Made by a program: the position numbers and the translations under genes
Assembly (NCBI GenBank): GCA_033980235.1
Contig: CM067065.1
Location: forward strand, 21,456,837-21,520,836
DNA: 64,000 nucleotides
Origin: Diadema setosum
Lineage: Eukaryota; Echinodermata; Echinoidea; Diadematoida; Diadematidae
Reading direction: 5' to 3'
Shown here: piece after piece, positions 1 through 10,880 of the stretch
Numbering within the stretch: the stretch's first letter is position 1
How the letters are laid out: the number at the start of each line of letters is the position of its first letter
The notes under the pieces: generated by a model
What the model was told of the DNA's origin: nothing
The model's input: only the letters and a program-made list of their open reading frames with translations
Database searches by the model: none

Positions 1-1019
1 AACCAGGGGTCGCAAGTGGAAGTCTAGGTATTTGGAGATCTGTCCTGTGGGACAAGCACAACCAGAGACAATCGGTCTTCCCGGGTTGTTTTCTTTGTGT
101 AGTTTAGGCAGAAGATACAGATTGAGACTAGAGCAGTTTTGGGGTATCAGAGCTTTTTTTTTATGCTCTTTTCTTCGTCCAAACATTGCACTGCATCTTT
201 TACTTTGAGGAGATTGTTTTGTGTTGGATCGTGGTCGATCTTTTTGTAGGTCCCCGTGTCCGACAGCTGTCGGAGACCTTCGTCGACATAGTTTTGGGAT
301 GACATAACTACTACTGCTGAGCCTTTGTCGGCTGGCTTGATGACAATTTGATCATTGTTTCTCAGAGCTCTTAAAGCCTTCCGTTCACCTTTGGTCAGAT
401 TGTCCGAACACCTACGTGACTCATGTTTTCGGGCGGAGTCTAAGATTTCTCTCTCTACGTTTTCAAAGAACAGACCCAGGCGTGGATTTTCGGTGCGTGG
501 GGTCCAGAGACTTTTCTTTTTGATTATCGATTTCTGTTTCAGGATGGGGGTTGTGCCGACTTTCGGCATCAGGCGTGTTTTGACCAGTTTGATTTTTTCC
601 AGCATAGTATGCTTTCAGACTCATTTTCCTTTTGAGTTCATTTACATCTGCTTGTATTTGAAGAGTGTCGATAAGGGGAGGGGTGGGACAGAAATTCAAC
701 CCTTTGGACAAGAGTGTGACTTCAGAGTGAGAGAGGTTGTAATCAGAAAGATTTACAATTTGTGCACTAGGTTGGGAAGGAATTAGCTCTTTGTTAGACG
801 TTCTAGCTACGTTTCTAAACGAATTCCGTCGCTTTTTGTAGGCACTTTTGTTGTACCGTCTTACTTTGTTTCTGTTTGTGCGAGCAAAGCGAAAGCGGTC
901 AGCCGAGGCGCGCGTGTTGTTTTCGCAATGAGGGCAGCGACCGCCTCCGTCTTTGTCTCCGCATTGTGAAGACTGCGTGTGCTTTTCCACCTCACTACAC
1001 AGTTCATCATCCCTTGTTA
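1..1019 (-). pseudogene. Penelope-like retroelement, N-terminal and early reverse-transcriptase part, broken
   Basis: Reverse-strand translation gives segments typical of Penelope-like elements. In order these are an IVNLSDYNLSHSE..LLSKGLNFCP block (about 720-810), a block with IKPADKGSAVVVM (about 300-345) followed by EGLRQLSDTGTYKKI, and near the window edge LYLLPKLHKENNPGRPIVSG and a DFHLRPLV block. In this family these precede the reverse-transcriptase palm. The reading frame breaks at least twice. One break is around 590-625, where the upstream frame runs on to a stop while the family-like sequence continues in another frame. The other is at the T9 run 154-162. The rest of the transcriptase and any GIY-YIG nuclease would lie to the left of the window. 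The copy is therefore dead as written. The family call rests on remembered motifs. Confidence 0.85.
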
Positions 1020-2161
1020 CAGGCGCGGTGGAGCACCCCAATTTGCATCTCATTATCGCCCGGTTCTATTTGAATTTCCAACGGGCATCCACGGCTGCCC
1101 GAAACTGTGTGCATGAAAAAGTCAAATCTTTACCTTCTCCTTGTGCCGCTATGCGTGCCGCTAGTAAATTCAAACTTCCCACACTATCTAAGTTTTTAAA
1201 AACCTTCCTTTTGATGAAAAAATTATGAAATTTGCTGCACTAGAACTTCAGATATTAAAGCGTTTTGAAAATCACCTCTAGCAAAACATGCTCTCTGTTT
1301 TTTTTTTCCGACTGGACTATGGCCGGGCTCCAATGTGTCCGAATTTGGCAACATAAGTTCATCAGGCCTCAATCCATTCTATGGTGAAAGTTTTCGCTTG
1401 GTTCCACCTGTACTTTTTGAGAAATCAACTTGTTTCTACAGGGTTTGGAATAGAAAATTGTAGTCAGCGAAACAATTGAAAATGACGTCATTTCTTTTCC
1501 CGTAATATTGGGCATGCGTGGTACGTGAGATTCAGGATTTCGTGCTCATTGTTGGTTTGCATGTGACGCAGTCAATTTTGCTGAGTGTCGCACGGCGGTG
1601 ACTGCTAAGCTGCTGCCGCGCACGCTGCATGCAGCAATGCGTTGTGTGTGCTTTGACATGCAACGCTACAGTGACGCGATTATAATACATGGGACCGACC
1701 TGTACGCTTTGCGTTCGTGTCATTTTTGACATATCACCTTCTGTTTTTTCCGACACAACCATGGCCGGGAATATTACGGTATGAAATTTAAAATGCAAGC
1801 AGATAAATAAATTTCGGTGTACTTTGTTCGAATGGCGCTTTGGATCCGCAATCACACTTCCTGAATTTTAGGATGATTTTCGAGGCATATTTTTGGTAAT
1901 TTTGCTCGCCAGGTTTTCGCTAAAATTTCACATTTTATCATTGTCAAATCCTTTAATATGTTATATGTGCATATTCGGACATGTGTACAAATTCAAACTA
2001 ACTCAATTTTGATCCGAAAATAGGTTTCCTTAAATTGTTATTAGCTTGAAAAGTTGTTTACTTTTTCTCAACTACGCGAGTACATGTTGTTTATTTTATG
2101 CAAATGAGGCTCGGCTGCCGATGAATTTCTGCGAGATAATTGGGGTGCTCCACCGCGCCTG
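1020..2161. mobile_element. Non-autonomous DNA transposon inserted in the Penelope-like element
   Basis: The two ends are perfect 24-bp terminal inverted repeats, 1020-1043 and 2138-2161, starting CAGGCGCGGTGGAGC. Both ends are flanked by the 4-bp direct duplication GTTA (1016-1019 and 2162-2165). The 1142-bp body has no convincing coding region. Its longest reverse-strand frame (1532-1855) resembles nothing I recognise. Removing the element and one GTTA copy joins the two flanking retroelement pieces in the same reading frame, which supports these boundaries. The superfamily is not assigned: a 4-bp duplication fits several cut-and-paste groups, and I cannot choose among them without a search. 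Confidence 0.85.
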
Positions 2162-2392
2162 GTTAGTTTGTCTTTCTTTGATTCACCCATGACACGTAAC
2201 TTATCTACGACATGACCATGGATAGAATTTATTGTCTTATGGTATTTCTCGGAAGTGGTCTTAGTGAATAACACCTTTCTAGCCTCCTTTAGAGAGTTTT
2301 CTTGGTGTAATATTCTCTCTTCTAAGAGGTCAATTGTGATATCTCGAAGTTGGCAGGATGCACGCCAAAGAACTAAGTTCCATTTCTTTTCC
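2162..2392 (-). pseudogene. Penelope-like retroelement, 5' coding fragment split off by the transposon
   Basis: This is the upstream continuation of the element at 1-1019. The reverse-strand frame is rich in charged residues (LLEERILHQENSLKEARK, then a KYHKTINSIHGHVVDKLRV block). In position and composition it resembles the helical N-terminal region that precedes the conserved NLSD block of Penelope-like elements. The frame continues through the excision point into the next block once the inserted transposon is ignored. To the right it runs straight into the minisatellite, which supplies the apparent first residues (CAFEHTES). The true 5' end of the retroelement is therefore not visible here. 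Confidence 0.65.
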
Positions 2393-3250
2393 ACGCTCTC
2401 AGTGTGCTCAAAAGCACACATTTTTTTTTGGTTTCCATGCTCTCAGTGTGCTCAAAAGCACAATTTTTTTTTTTTTTTTGGTTTCCATGCTCTCAGTGTG
2501 CTCAAAAGCACACATTTTTTTGGTTTCCATGCTCTCAGTGTGCTCAAAAGCACAATTTTTTTTTTTGGTTTCCATGCTCTCAGTGTGCTCAAAAGCACAT
2601 TTTTTTTTTTTTTGGTTTCCATGCTCTCAGTGTGCTCAAAAGCACAATTTTTTTTTTTTTTTTTGGTTTCCATGCTCTCAGTGTGCTCAAAAGCACACAT
2701 TTTTTTGGTTTCCATGCTCTCAGTGTGCTCAAAAGCACAATTTTTTTTTTTTGGTTTCCATGCTCTCAGTGTGCTCAAAAGCACAATTTTTTTTTTGGTT
2801 TCCATGCTCTCAGTGTGCTCAAAAGCACAATTTCTTTTGGTTTCCATGCTCTCAGTGTGCTCAAAAGCACAATTTTTTTTTTTTTTTTTTTGGTTTCCAT
2901 GCTCTCAGTGTGCTCAAAAGCACAATTTTTTTTTTGGTTTCCATGCTCTCAGTGTGCTCAAAAGCACAATTTCTTTTGGTTTCCATGCTCTCAGTGTGCT
3001 CAAAAGCACAATTTTTTTTTTTTTTTTTTTTGGTTTCCATGCTCTCAGTGTGCTCAAAAACACAATTTTTTTTTTTTTTGGTTTCCATGCTCTCAGTGTG
3101 CTCAAGAGCACACATTTTTTTTTTTGGTTTCCATGCTCTCAGTGTGCTCAAAAACACAATTTTTTTTTTTTGGTTTCCATGCTCTCAGTGTGCTCAAGAG
3201 CACACATTTTTTTTTTGGTTTCCATGCTCTCAGTGTGCTCAAAAGCACAA
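2393..3250. repeat. Minisatellite, 19 copies of a 42-55 bp hairpin-bearing unit
   Basis: The core unit is GCTCTCAGTGTGCTCAAAAGCAC followed by A/C and a T tract of 3 to about 22 bases, then GGTTTCCAT. I count 19 cores. Each core contains the palindrome TGTGCT-CAAA-AGCACA. Copies vary mainly in T-tract length, with a few base changes (AAAAACAC, AAGAGCAC near the right end). Because unit length is often compatible with all frames, long open frames occur on both strands. They are repeat artefacts encoding FFFxFHALSVLKSTI-like or CAFEHTESMETKKK-like peptides. Confidence 0.97.
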
Positions 3251-3765
3251 GCATTACATGTACACGAACCCCTCACACTCATCCTCCTGACACCACACCA
3301 CTCACAAGCAAATCCCCACGCCTTAAAAGGTAACTAATGTGCCTTAATTTATGTTGGTTTATGCATTACCGTTCGTATTACCTATACTAAACTACTACTA
3401 CAACTTTATTCTTTCACTGCAAGTGTATGTGGTAATACTGCCTTTCCATTCGAGCGAATGTAATATTGCTGCCCATGTCTGTTCGATTTTCTCTTGCCTT
3501 GTTTTGGTTTTTGTTTTGTTTTGTTGTTTGCCTTATTCTGTTGAAATATATGCAAATTGGTGTAACAGCCTACATTCCGTTTGATTGGCTTCTTGTTATT
3601 ACTATTTCTATTTCTGTTCAAATGCATGCAAATTGGTTGCTATTTTGCTTTTATATTATGTCTCATCAACCCCTTGAAAAAGGCTGGTGAAACAGCCGAA
3701 AGCTCGGGGAATAAAGGCAAGACTGAACATCACTGCAACGTCTATACTGCAAGTTTTCCTTCCGT

Positions 3766-3768
<3 letters not shown>
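3251..3768. other. No gene; short stem-loop near its right end
   Basis: AT-rich sequence without a supportable gene. At 3682-3697 GGCTG and CAGCC pair around a GTGAAA loop and are followed by GAAAGCTCGGGG. This arrangement resembles a motif I associate with untranslated parts of retroelements such as Penelope-like elements, but that link is a weak recollection. Confidence 0.4.

Positions 3769-3808
<40 letters not shown>
3769..3808. repeat. (AT)n microsatellite
   Basis: About 20 uninterrupted AT dinucleotides. Confidence 0.98.
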
Positions 3809-3810
<2 letters not shown>

Positions 3811-3839
3811 CAGTTCAGCACAAAACAATATTTATTGAA

Positions 3840-6800
3840 TGAGCACATTAATTCAATCTGTTTTTATATGCCTAAGCTAACATATATAATCTTTGGAGAT
3901 GTTTTGACAATATTTAATTCACACCTTTTTGTTATGAAATTTTTACCAACAACTGTCAACTGACAAGAGTGCAAGAACGTGTACGGCTTACCTTTCTGCG
4001 TCAGCATCATGATCCCAGACAGTGAAGCAGAATGAGTTCGCATTACTTCTTTTTGTCCATTTCGGGCTGTCGAGGACTGGGACAGTGTATTTAACACGAA
4101 TTAATATAAGTTTTACCGTAATGCATCACAGTCCTATCAATAATGATAACAGCATATTCAGAGTTCTCAAGAATGGAAGTGAAGTTGAGAAACGCAGATT
4201 CCAATCTATACTTTCGAGACAAAAATTATTATTTTTTGTTTCTACAATGATGGTGGGTAGTAAAGACGCTACTACACTCCACTATATGCATACAAGGCCG
4301 CGCCCGTTTGTTTATTTGTTGAAATCCTGGGTCTGGAATATTTATTAGAGTACACCATAATAGATGGCGGGTGATGGTTCATGGAAGACTGCACCCATTA
4401 CAATGCACATTGAGGCGTTGGGGGGAAATATCTTTGCCATGATGACGTTTTGCCTTTTTTTTGTCTTTTTGTTTCTTACACAGCTTCCCAAATGAACGTT
4501 GAACGCAATGGCGCGTTCATGTATACGACCCTGCATTACCAAAACAAATATGAAATCACCAGACAGGATTTTCAATTGTTAAGAGCAGAATATGAATGAG
4601 CAGACTTCAAGCTTTTTTTTTTTTGTTCGCTTAATTTTAATTTAAAATGGAATTTTTTACATATTACCTAAACATTGCAAAGTAAGCACACAATCAAGAA
4701 AAGTCTGAACTGAGAAAAGAGATTCTGAAGTATAGAATCTATTCAAGCCTTTAAAGGCATAATTTACCATTTGCAGATGAAAGCATTAGTGCTTTAAAAT
4801 AGTTCTAAAATGTGAGTTAGGGATAGAAACAACCACTGTCGAAATTTGAATCCGTATAATCGATGTTAAGTGTTGTTAAATACACAAGATGGGAACAATA
4901 GTTATAATAAAAATGTTTCCAGACTAAACCGTATACAGTTACGGTTTATTGAGAAAAACCCTTATATCTCCTTATATTTTAGGTTTTATTGCAAATATTT
5001 CATATGGTAGGATGTTTTATGATACAACAGACCTACACATATGCATCAAATGTGATATCTGGAACATTTTTGAAATCACTGCTCCCAAAGGTAAACTGGA
5101 CCTTTAACCTCTAACAAGGCCGAATGGGACAATACAAATAAAAACAACAACAAAGTAAGATGTAAAAGTTTAAAGCAACAACAACGGACAGATTAGCAGA
5201 GAAAGCTGACATCAGCGTGCTATATATAAATATCATTTTCATGACTATTGTTAATATTCAAAGTAGTTACATCGTCCTTTCAAACGTTATTAGAGTTAAA
5301 GGGTTTGAAATAAATGAGAAAGGGGACTCTGAGCCACGGCTATTTACCACAAAAGTATTTGAAGATGTCAATATAGATGAGGGAGGCTTCTTTTCTTAAA
5401 AAAAAAGAAATAAAAAAAAGAGCTTGCCTGTGTTGACCTTTTTTAGTTTCCATGCAAAGTCAGTGTTTGTTACTTTTTTATTAGTTTTGTAATGCTTGGT
5501 CACACATTGTGTAGGTGTTTGATATTGAAAAGATGGAGCAGACACACCTCTGCGCATAAACACGCATTTCATTCACACGGTAATTTGGCTTGTTTACTTC
5601 CTTGTTTTCTGTAGGTAGGTCTACCTGTATTCTATAATACAAAACATTTGCAAATGCCAAAATCAGCTATCATTTTTTGTTATCTGAGGATATAAATCAT
5701 AAGAGAAGACTAACAGTTTTTTGTTTGACATTGCCCCTGTGTGTCCTATGAATTTAGATTTTGTATAACCCAGAATAGTGCAAGGCCGAAGGCGACGGAG
5801 TGGTGGCAGTTCTGCCAGTTTCACAAAATAACATTGTAATTTTACACGTTGACAAATTAAAAAAAAGAGAGGAAGAAAAGAGACTAATGTTAGCGGCAGA
5901 ACGAGGTTGGATTTTCTATCCATCATAAGTTGCCGAAGACTATGTCTGTTTATATTAAATCAAAATCTATTTAACGTTTTATCGTAATGTCCGACAAGCC
6001 TTCTTGCACTTCCGAACATAGCATATCACCATTTCCAGTGCTATCTATGATAGACCAGACCCTTTCATTGAAGTCGTGTTCTATAGCAAACAGGATTCTC
6101 CACTGTACTTCTACGGCGAGCCGCTACCATTTGCTCAATCTATTTTGTCGAACTCCCACTATCTTGCACATTCTATGGCGTATAACATACCGTTGACGCT
6201 GTTGGAATGTTCACGGTATCTATAGACTGCTCCAAATACACGACATATTCAATGCCATTTTGGTGGTAGAATTATGCTACTTGGACTCATTTGATGGTAG
6301 CAACGCATTCATTGTGTATGATTATAAATTTCCAGCGAACACGGGACACAACAACGGTCATGCCCATGTTCTAGTTTGTGTAAGGGAGTACGTAGTGAAG
6401 TATGAAGAGCAGGCATTCCAGTTTGTGCAAAGCTTAGACATACTATGCGTTACAACATTACAGCACTTACTCGCATGCGTATACATTTTTACTTCTAAAT
6501 AGGTATCATCTTGGAAATTTGACTGAACCTTTGCGAGAAACTATATATACCTTATGCCAATAAACACTTGATTGTGCAACCTGCCCATATTATTGTCTGC
6601 AAATTCTGCATTCCATAATATATAGATTGGAATATCTATTTTTTTATTTGTTTTATTTTTTTTTTAGCCAAGTGCTATACATTCATAGCTCTTACATTAT
6701 TCTCATATCATTACTCTGCGTGGCAAGTCGAAATACAGATTGTTGGTACTCTTATCATACCATGTATATCACAAATCAATGGAATATAGTAATTATCGTT

Positions 6801-7085
6801 TGAGGGTACGTCATTAGGTGTCTAACTGACAATGATGTACTTCAATATTTCGCGAATAAGTGAACAAATATATCTTTTTTTAGTAGGGATTCAATCAATC
6901 AACATGATTGAAATCAACACTTTTAAAACATCCATCAGAGAAATCACAAGCTATTCTTTGTGACAGGGCATTCGTGGATGTCTCCTTTTCATTTTCACAT
7001 TGTATTGTCTTCGCATCGGTGTGAGAAGATCGACCGCACAAAGTAGACTACTTCACCCATCAGAGGCTATAGTAAGTATTTTTTT
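3840..7085. repeat. Dispersed ~3-kb repeat, copy A
   Basis: Long stretches match two later places in the window. 4045-5610 matches 18523-19790 (for example TCTTTTTGTCCATTTCGGG and the block around GCATCACAGT.. AATGATAACAGCATATTC). 5610-7085 matches 14740-16590 (for example GTAGGTCTACCTGTATTC and GAAATCACAAGCTATTC). Copy A lacks about 310 bp that both other copies keep after the GTAGGTCTACC region. No frame is conserved between copies, so the family appears non-coding or long dead. The T10 run at 4612-4623 and other small runs add nothing. Confidence 0.8.
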
Positions 7086-8340
7086 TTTAAACAAATAGGC
7101 CTACTAGTAGACGGTGAGTTGTAATGTTCTTAAAATTTTCTGTAGACTTTGATTTTTTGTGCTATTTCCCCTATTTTGGGGGTGTTGAACACGAATTCAC
7201 TTGTTGCCATTTTTCTAACCGACGTCTTTAGCCGTTGCAATGGCAACGCATTATTTTCCTTAAAAGAACATGTATTCTTCATTAAACATCATTAAAACAT
7301 GTTGTAAACACCAAAATATGTCATTATAAACCCTCTTTCATGAGATTTAAAAAGAGTACAATTTTTATAATGTCATTGTTACCTTATAGCAATGACGGTT
7401 ACCATTTTAACAACCATTTATAAAGAAAAGTCAAATTTGCATGAAAAAGCAAGAAAACATTACAAGATTGAGTGGAATATTTATCATTAATTATTATTTA
7501 GATTATCAGCTTATTTTTCGATTATGTGCATTTCACATCATTTTCGTTGCTATAGCAACAACACGACAAAAGCTGCTTTATGAAGAAAAATAGTCATTGC
7601 GATTGAAAGAAAAGCAAAAAGCTGTAACTCGGGAGAAATTAAATTTCTGCATAGTGAGATTTTCTTTTTGTGTTATTTTCTTTATTTTGGGGTTGTCGAA
7701 GACGAATCTACCCGTTGTCATATTTCTAAATGACATCTTTAGCCGTTGCCATGGCAACAAGTTATTTTCTTTGAAAGAACATGTATTCATTATTCTTTAT
7801 TAAACATCATAAAAACATGCTTTAAACACAAAAATACGTCAATATTAACATAATCGCTTCAATCAAATTAAAAATCATAATTTTCGACTGTCACGGCAAC
7901 CTCATAGCAATGACGGTTTCCATGGTAACAGCTATTTTTTTAAAGAAAATGATTTTTTATCAAAAAGCATGAAAACATAAAAAAAAAGAATATGAGAAGC
8001 TTACTTATTACAAATTACTGTTATAATTATCAGCTTTTTTTTTTACTATTTTCATGCCACATTATCATCGTTGCTATGGCAACAACATCATTTTTTTCTC
8101 CAGAAAGGAGAAGTATCTCATTAAAAGGAAAAAAAAAAATGAATAAACGATCAATTTTGTCGAGTTTTTTTTTTCGGCTCTTTTTTTTTTCTAATGTGGG
8201 AATGCTGAAAAGGATTTCATCTGTGGCCTTTCTTCTAATTGATGTCTTCGGCCGTTGCCATGGCAACAAATTATTTTCGTTAAAAGAAAATTTGTTCTTC
8301 ATTAAACACCCCATTAAAGCCCCCCCCCCCAAATAATAAT
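7086..8340 (+). repeat. Diverged tandem repeats with X-box-like palindromes, forward arm
   Basis: About three diverged copies of a ~0.5-kb unit. Each carries a GCCGTTGCCATGGCAACAA-like core followed by TTATTTTCTTTAAAAGAACATGT and TTCATTAAACA. Cores occur at 7234-7247, 7745-7758 and 8254-8267. Companion palindromes lie at 7546-7559, 7916-7929 and 8070-8083. GTTGCCATGGCAAC equals the known RFX X-box consensus GTNRCC-N2-RGYAAC. Related units run in reverse orientation further right. No coding potential is seen; open frames here are short and built on the repeat. Confidence 0.8.
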
Positions 8341-8479
8341 TATAAAAATAAATGAATAAACAAAGAAAATAAAATAAATATGTATTATACTCTGTTTTAG
8401 CATTAATGTCTCCAAGACATGTACTTTGTTTCAGCATTAATGTCTCCAAGACTTTTGAAAACCTTAAATGACTATGATA

Positions 8480-8760
8480 CCTCCTCTATAGCAATTTCCA
8501 AAAGATTGCTGTAGAACTTTTATCCTTGACAAAAATAAATTCATGTTATTGCTACAGCAACAGAAATGATGTGGAATGAACTTCTGATAAAACAAAAGCT
8601 GATAGTAATTTGTAATGAATATGCTTCTCAATCTCGTAATGTTTTTTTTTAATTTTTTAATCAAAATATAAGTATTTTCCTTTTAAGAATTGTTACTTTT
8701 GTAACTGTCATAGCTATGAGGTAACAATGTAATTGAAAAAAGGGCTTTAATTAATTGAAG
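8480..8760 (-). repeat. Reverse-orientation copy of the X-box repeat, first piece
   Basis: Contains GCTGATAGTAATTTGTAATGAATATG and AACTGTCATAGCTATGAGGTAAC. Both match the reverse-orientation units at 10130-10880 and, when reverse complemented, the forward arm at 7.1-8.3 kb. Confidence 0.6.
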
Positions 8761-8809
8761 GGAAATGTATATATTGGCGTACACACGCGCCGGAAGCAGT
8801 TTTGGATTG

Positions 8810-8911
8810 GGGGGGGGGGGGGGGCAAACATTGGAGGGGGCTCAAGATTAGACCATGCATATGTTACACAATATACACATACACACACACACACACACAC
8901 GCACACACATC

Positions 8912-8956
<45 letters not shown>
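8810..8956. repeat. G tract, (CA)n and (TA)n microsatellites
   Basis: A G15 tract at about 8810-8824, then (CA)n at about 8878-8910 and (TA)n at about 8916-8956. Open frames through here give His/Thr and Tyr/Ile repeats and are not genes. Confidence 0.95.
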
Positions 8957-8959
<3 letters not shown>

Positions 8960-9171
8960 TATCACGACGAGAAAACTGGATCTCTTTGGGGAGGTTTTTT
9001 GCATTGCTAGTCATTTGTATTATATATTCCCTACGTATTTCTATGATTTAAAAAAAAATCCATTCCTTAACATGTTATTGCGATAGGAACAGAAAGGATG
9101 TTCCACGAACAGAATTATGTATTGCTTATAGTCTTGCTCATTTGTTATACTTCAAGTTTAAGCCATAATTT

Positions 9172-9515
9172 AAACTTTTTTTTCTTGATTTTTTTCTGAA
9201 AAGTTGATGCATTTCCATGGCATACCATGTTAAATATTAACCATAATTACGGATATTTAAAGGACAAGTTCAACGTCATAGACATGTGGGTTGAGTGAAT
9301 GCAGCAATATTAGTAGAGCACATCGTTAAGAGTTTTGAGGAAAAACTTTTTTTTTCTTGATTTTTTTCTGAAAAGTTGATGCATTTCCATGGCATACCAT
9401 GTTAAATATTAACCATAATTACGGATATTTAAAGGACAAGTTCAACGTCATAGACATGTGGGTTGAGTGAATGCAGCAATATTAGTAGAGCACATCATTA
9501 AGAGTTTGAGAAAAA
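9172..9515. repeat. Near-identical 172-bp tandem duplication
   Basis: The block from the AAACTTTTTTTTTCTTGATT run to GAGCACATC(G/A)TTAAGAGTTT occurs twice with a 172-bp period (CATACCATGTTAAAT starts at 9221 and 9393). Only a few differences are visible, so the duplication is recent compared with neighbouring repeats. It copies the left end of the inverted-repeat element that follows. Confidence 0.9.
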
Positions 9516-10002
9516 TCGGACAATCCGTTCAAAATTTATGAATTTTTGAAGTTTCTGCTCACTCAAGGCTGGATAAGAAGACCACTGTAGCTTGTGATGT
9601 CATATGAGTACAACGATGTAAAGAAAGAATAAACAAAAATTCAACATATTCTCACTTTTCTCGCATAACAAAAAGACACTTGACTTCCCTCTTTCAGAAG
9701 GCAGGGGGAATAATATTTCCCTTAACGTAGTGTATGTCAGATACAAGTCGAAGAAATGTGCACTTAATTCAAAAAGTAAAGTTTTGTGAAATTCTCTTTT
9801 TATTTTCTTTATATGGTTATACGCATATGACACCATGCACAATAGTAGTCTTCTCATCCAGTAGTGACTACGCAGATACTCTAAAAATGCATAACTTTTG
9901 AACGGAATGTCCGATTTTCCCCAAACTTTCACTTATGTGTTCTACTAATATTGCTGCATTCACTCAATCCACATGTACATGAAGGTGGTGTTGTCTTTTA
10001 AG
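9429..10002. mobile_element. Foldback (long inverted repeat) element
   Basis: A left arm at about 9429-9610 and a right arm at about 9825-10002 are imperfect reverse complements over roughly 170 bp. Matching landmarks are GAGTGAATGCAGCAATATTAG, AATCGGACA(A/T)TCCGTTCAAAA and GGATGAGAAGAC(T/C)AC. The ends read TTAAAGGACAAG and the complement of CTTTTAAGG. No coding region lies between the arms. I recall very similar sequences as abundant repeats in sea urchin DNA. Confidence 0.8.
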
Positions 10003-10129
10003 GTTTTGAAGGTGCAATGTGATCAGAAATTCAGGTAGCTGACTAAACCTTTGTGTTTTTACTTATTTGTTTTTTGCTTGGTATATTCTTTCCTTATTTA
10101 TATAATGATTAACGTTATTTTCTCTATAA

Positions 10130-10880
10130 AAAGCAGTTTTTCTCATATTATGGCTATATCAACAAAGACAATGTGGGATGAATATATTATAAAAAAAGAA
10201 CTGATAGTAACTTTGGTATAAATATGTTACTTTATCTTGCATTTTTCATGTTTTTTCATGAAAATAATATTTTCAGTAATAAATACAAAAAGGTGTTACC
10301 ATGGTAACTGTCATTGCTATGAGGTAACCATTAAATTGAAAAATTGTAATGTTTTACTTAATTAAAGAGACATGTTTATCTTGACACATTTTGGTGTTAA
10401 CAGTATGTTTTCATGATCTTTAAAGAAGAACACATGTTCTTTTAAAGAAAATAATTTGTTGCCATGGCAACGGCTGAAGACACTATTTAAAAGAATGACC
10501 ACAGGTGCATTCCTGTTCAGCACCCCCAAAAAGAGGAAAAAGCGCAAAAGATTTCAACGTTACAGAAATTGATTGTTTGTTTATTTTATTCTCTCTTTCC
10601 TTTTAAATGAAACAGTTCTTCTTTCTTTAAAAGAAAGTTTTCCTCATGTTGTTGCCATAGCAACGACAATAATGTGGGATGAGCATAGTGAAAAAGAAAA
10701 AATGATAATCATAATAGGACTCTAACTGGTAATTATCATGTTTTCATGTTTTCATGCTTTTTGATGATAAAAATCATTATTTTCTTTAAAAAATAGCTGT
10801 TACCATGGCAACCGTCATCACTATGAGGTATCTGTGACATTCGAAAATTGTATTTTTTAATTTAATCAAAGAAATATGTT
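10130..10880 (-). repeat. Diverged X-box repeats, reverse arm
   Basis: Two reverse-oriented units with cores GTTACCATGGTAAC (10295-10308), GTTGCCATGGCAAC (10458-10471), GTTGCCATAGCAAC (10651-10664) and GTTACCATGGCAAC (10799-10812). Flanking words (CATGTTCTTTTAAAGAAAATAA, CACCCCCAAAA) are reverse complements of those in 7086-8340. Together with 8480-8760 this forms a large imperfect inverted repeat. Confidence 0.8.

Noticed and set aside
2393..3250. CRISPR-like look: regular palindromic repeats with spacers
   Set aside because: The spacers are T tracts of varying length and not unique sequences, and the context is an animal genome.
2255..3337. Open frames of 309-360 residues in all three forward frames
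   Set aside because: They read through the minisatellite; the same peptide appears in each frame because T tracts vary. No gene.
8751..9086. Frames rich in Tyr-Ile, Thr-His and Val-Cys repeats
   Set aside because: Translations of (TA)n and (CA)n microsatellites.
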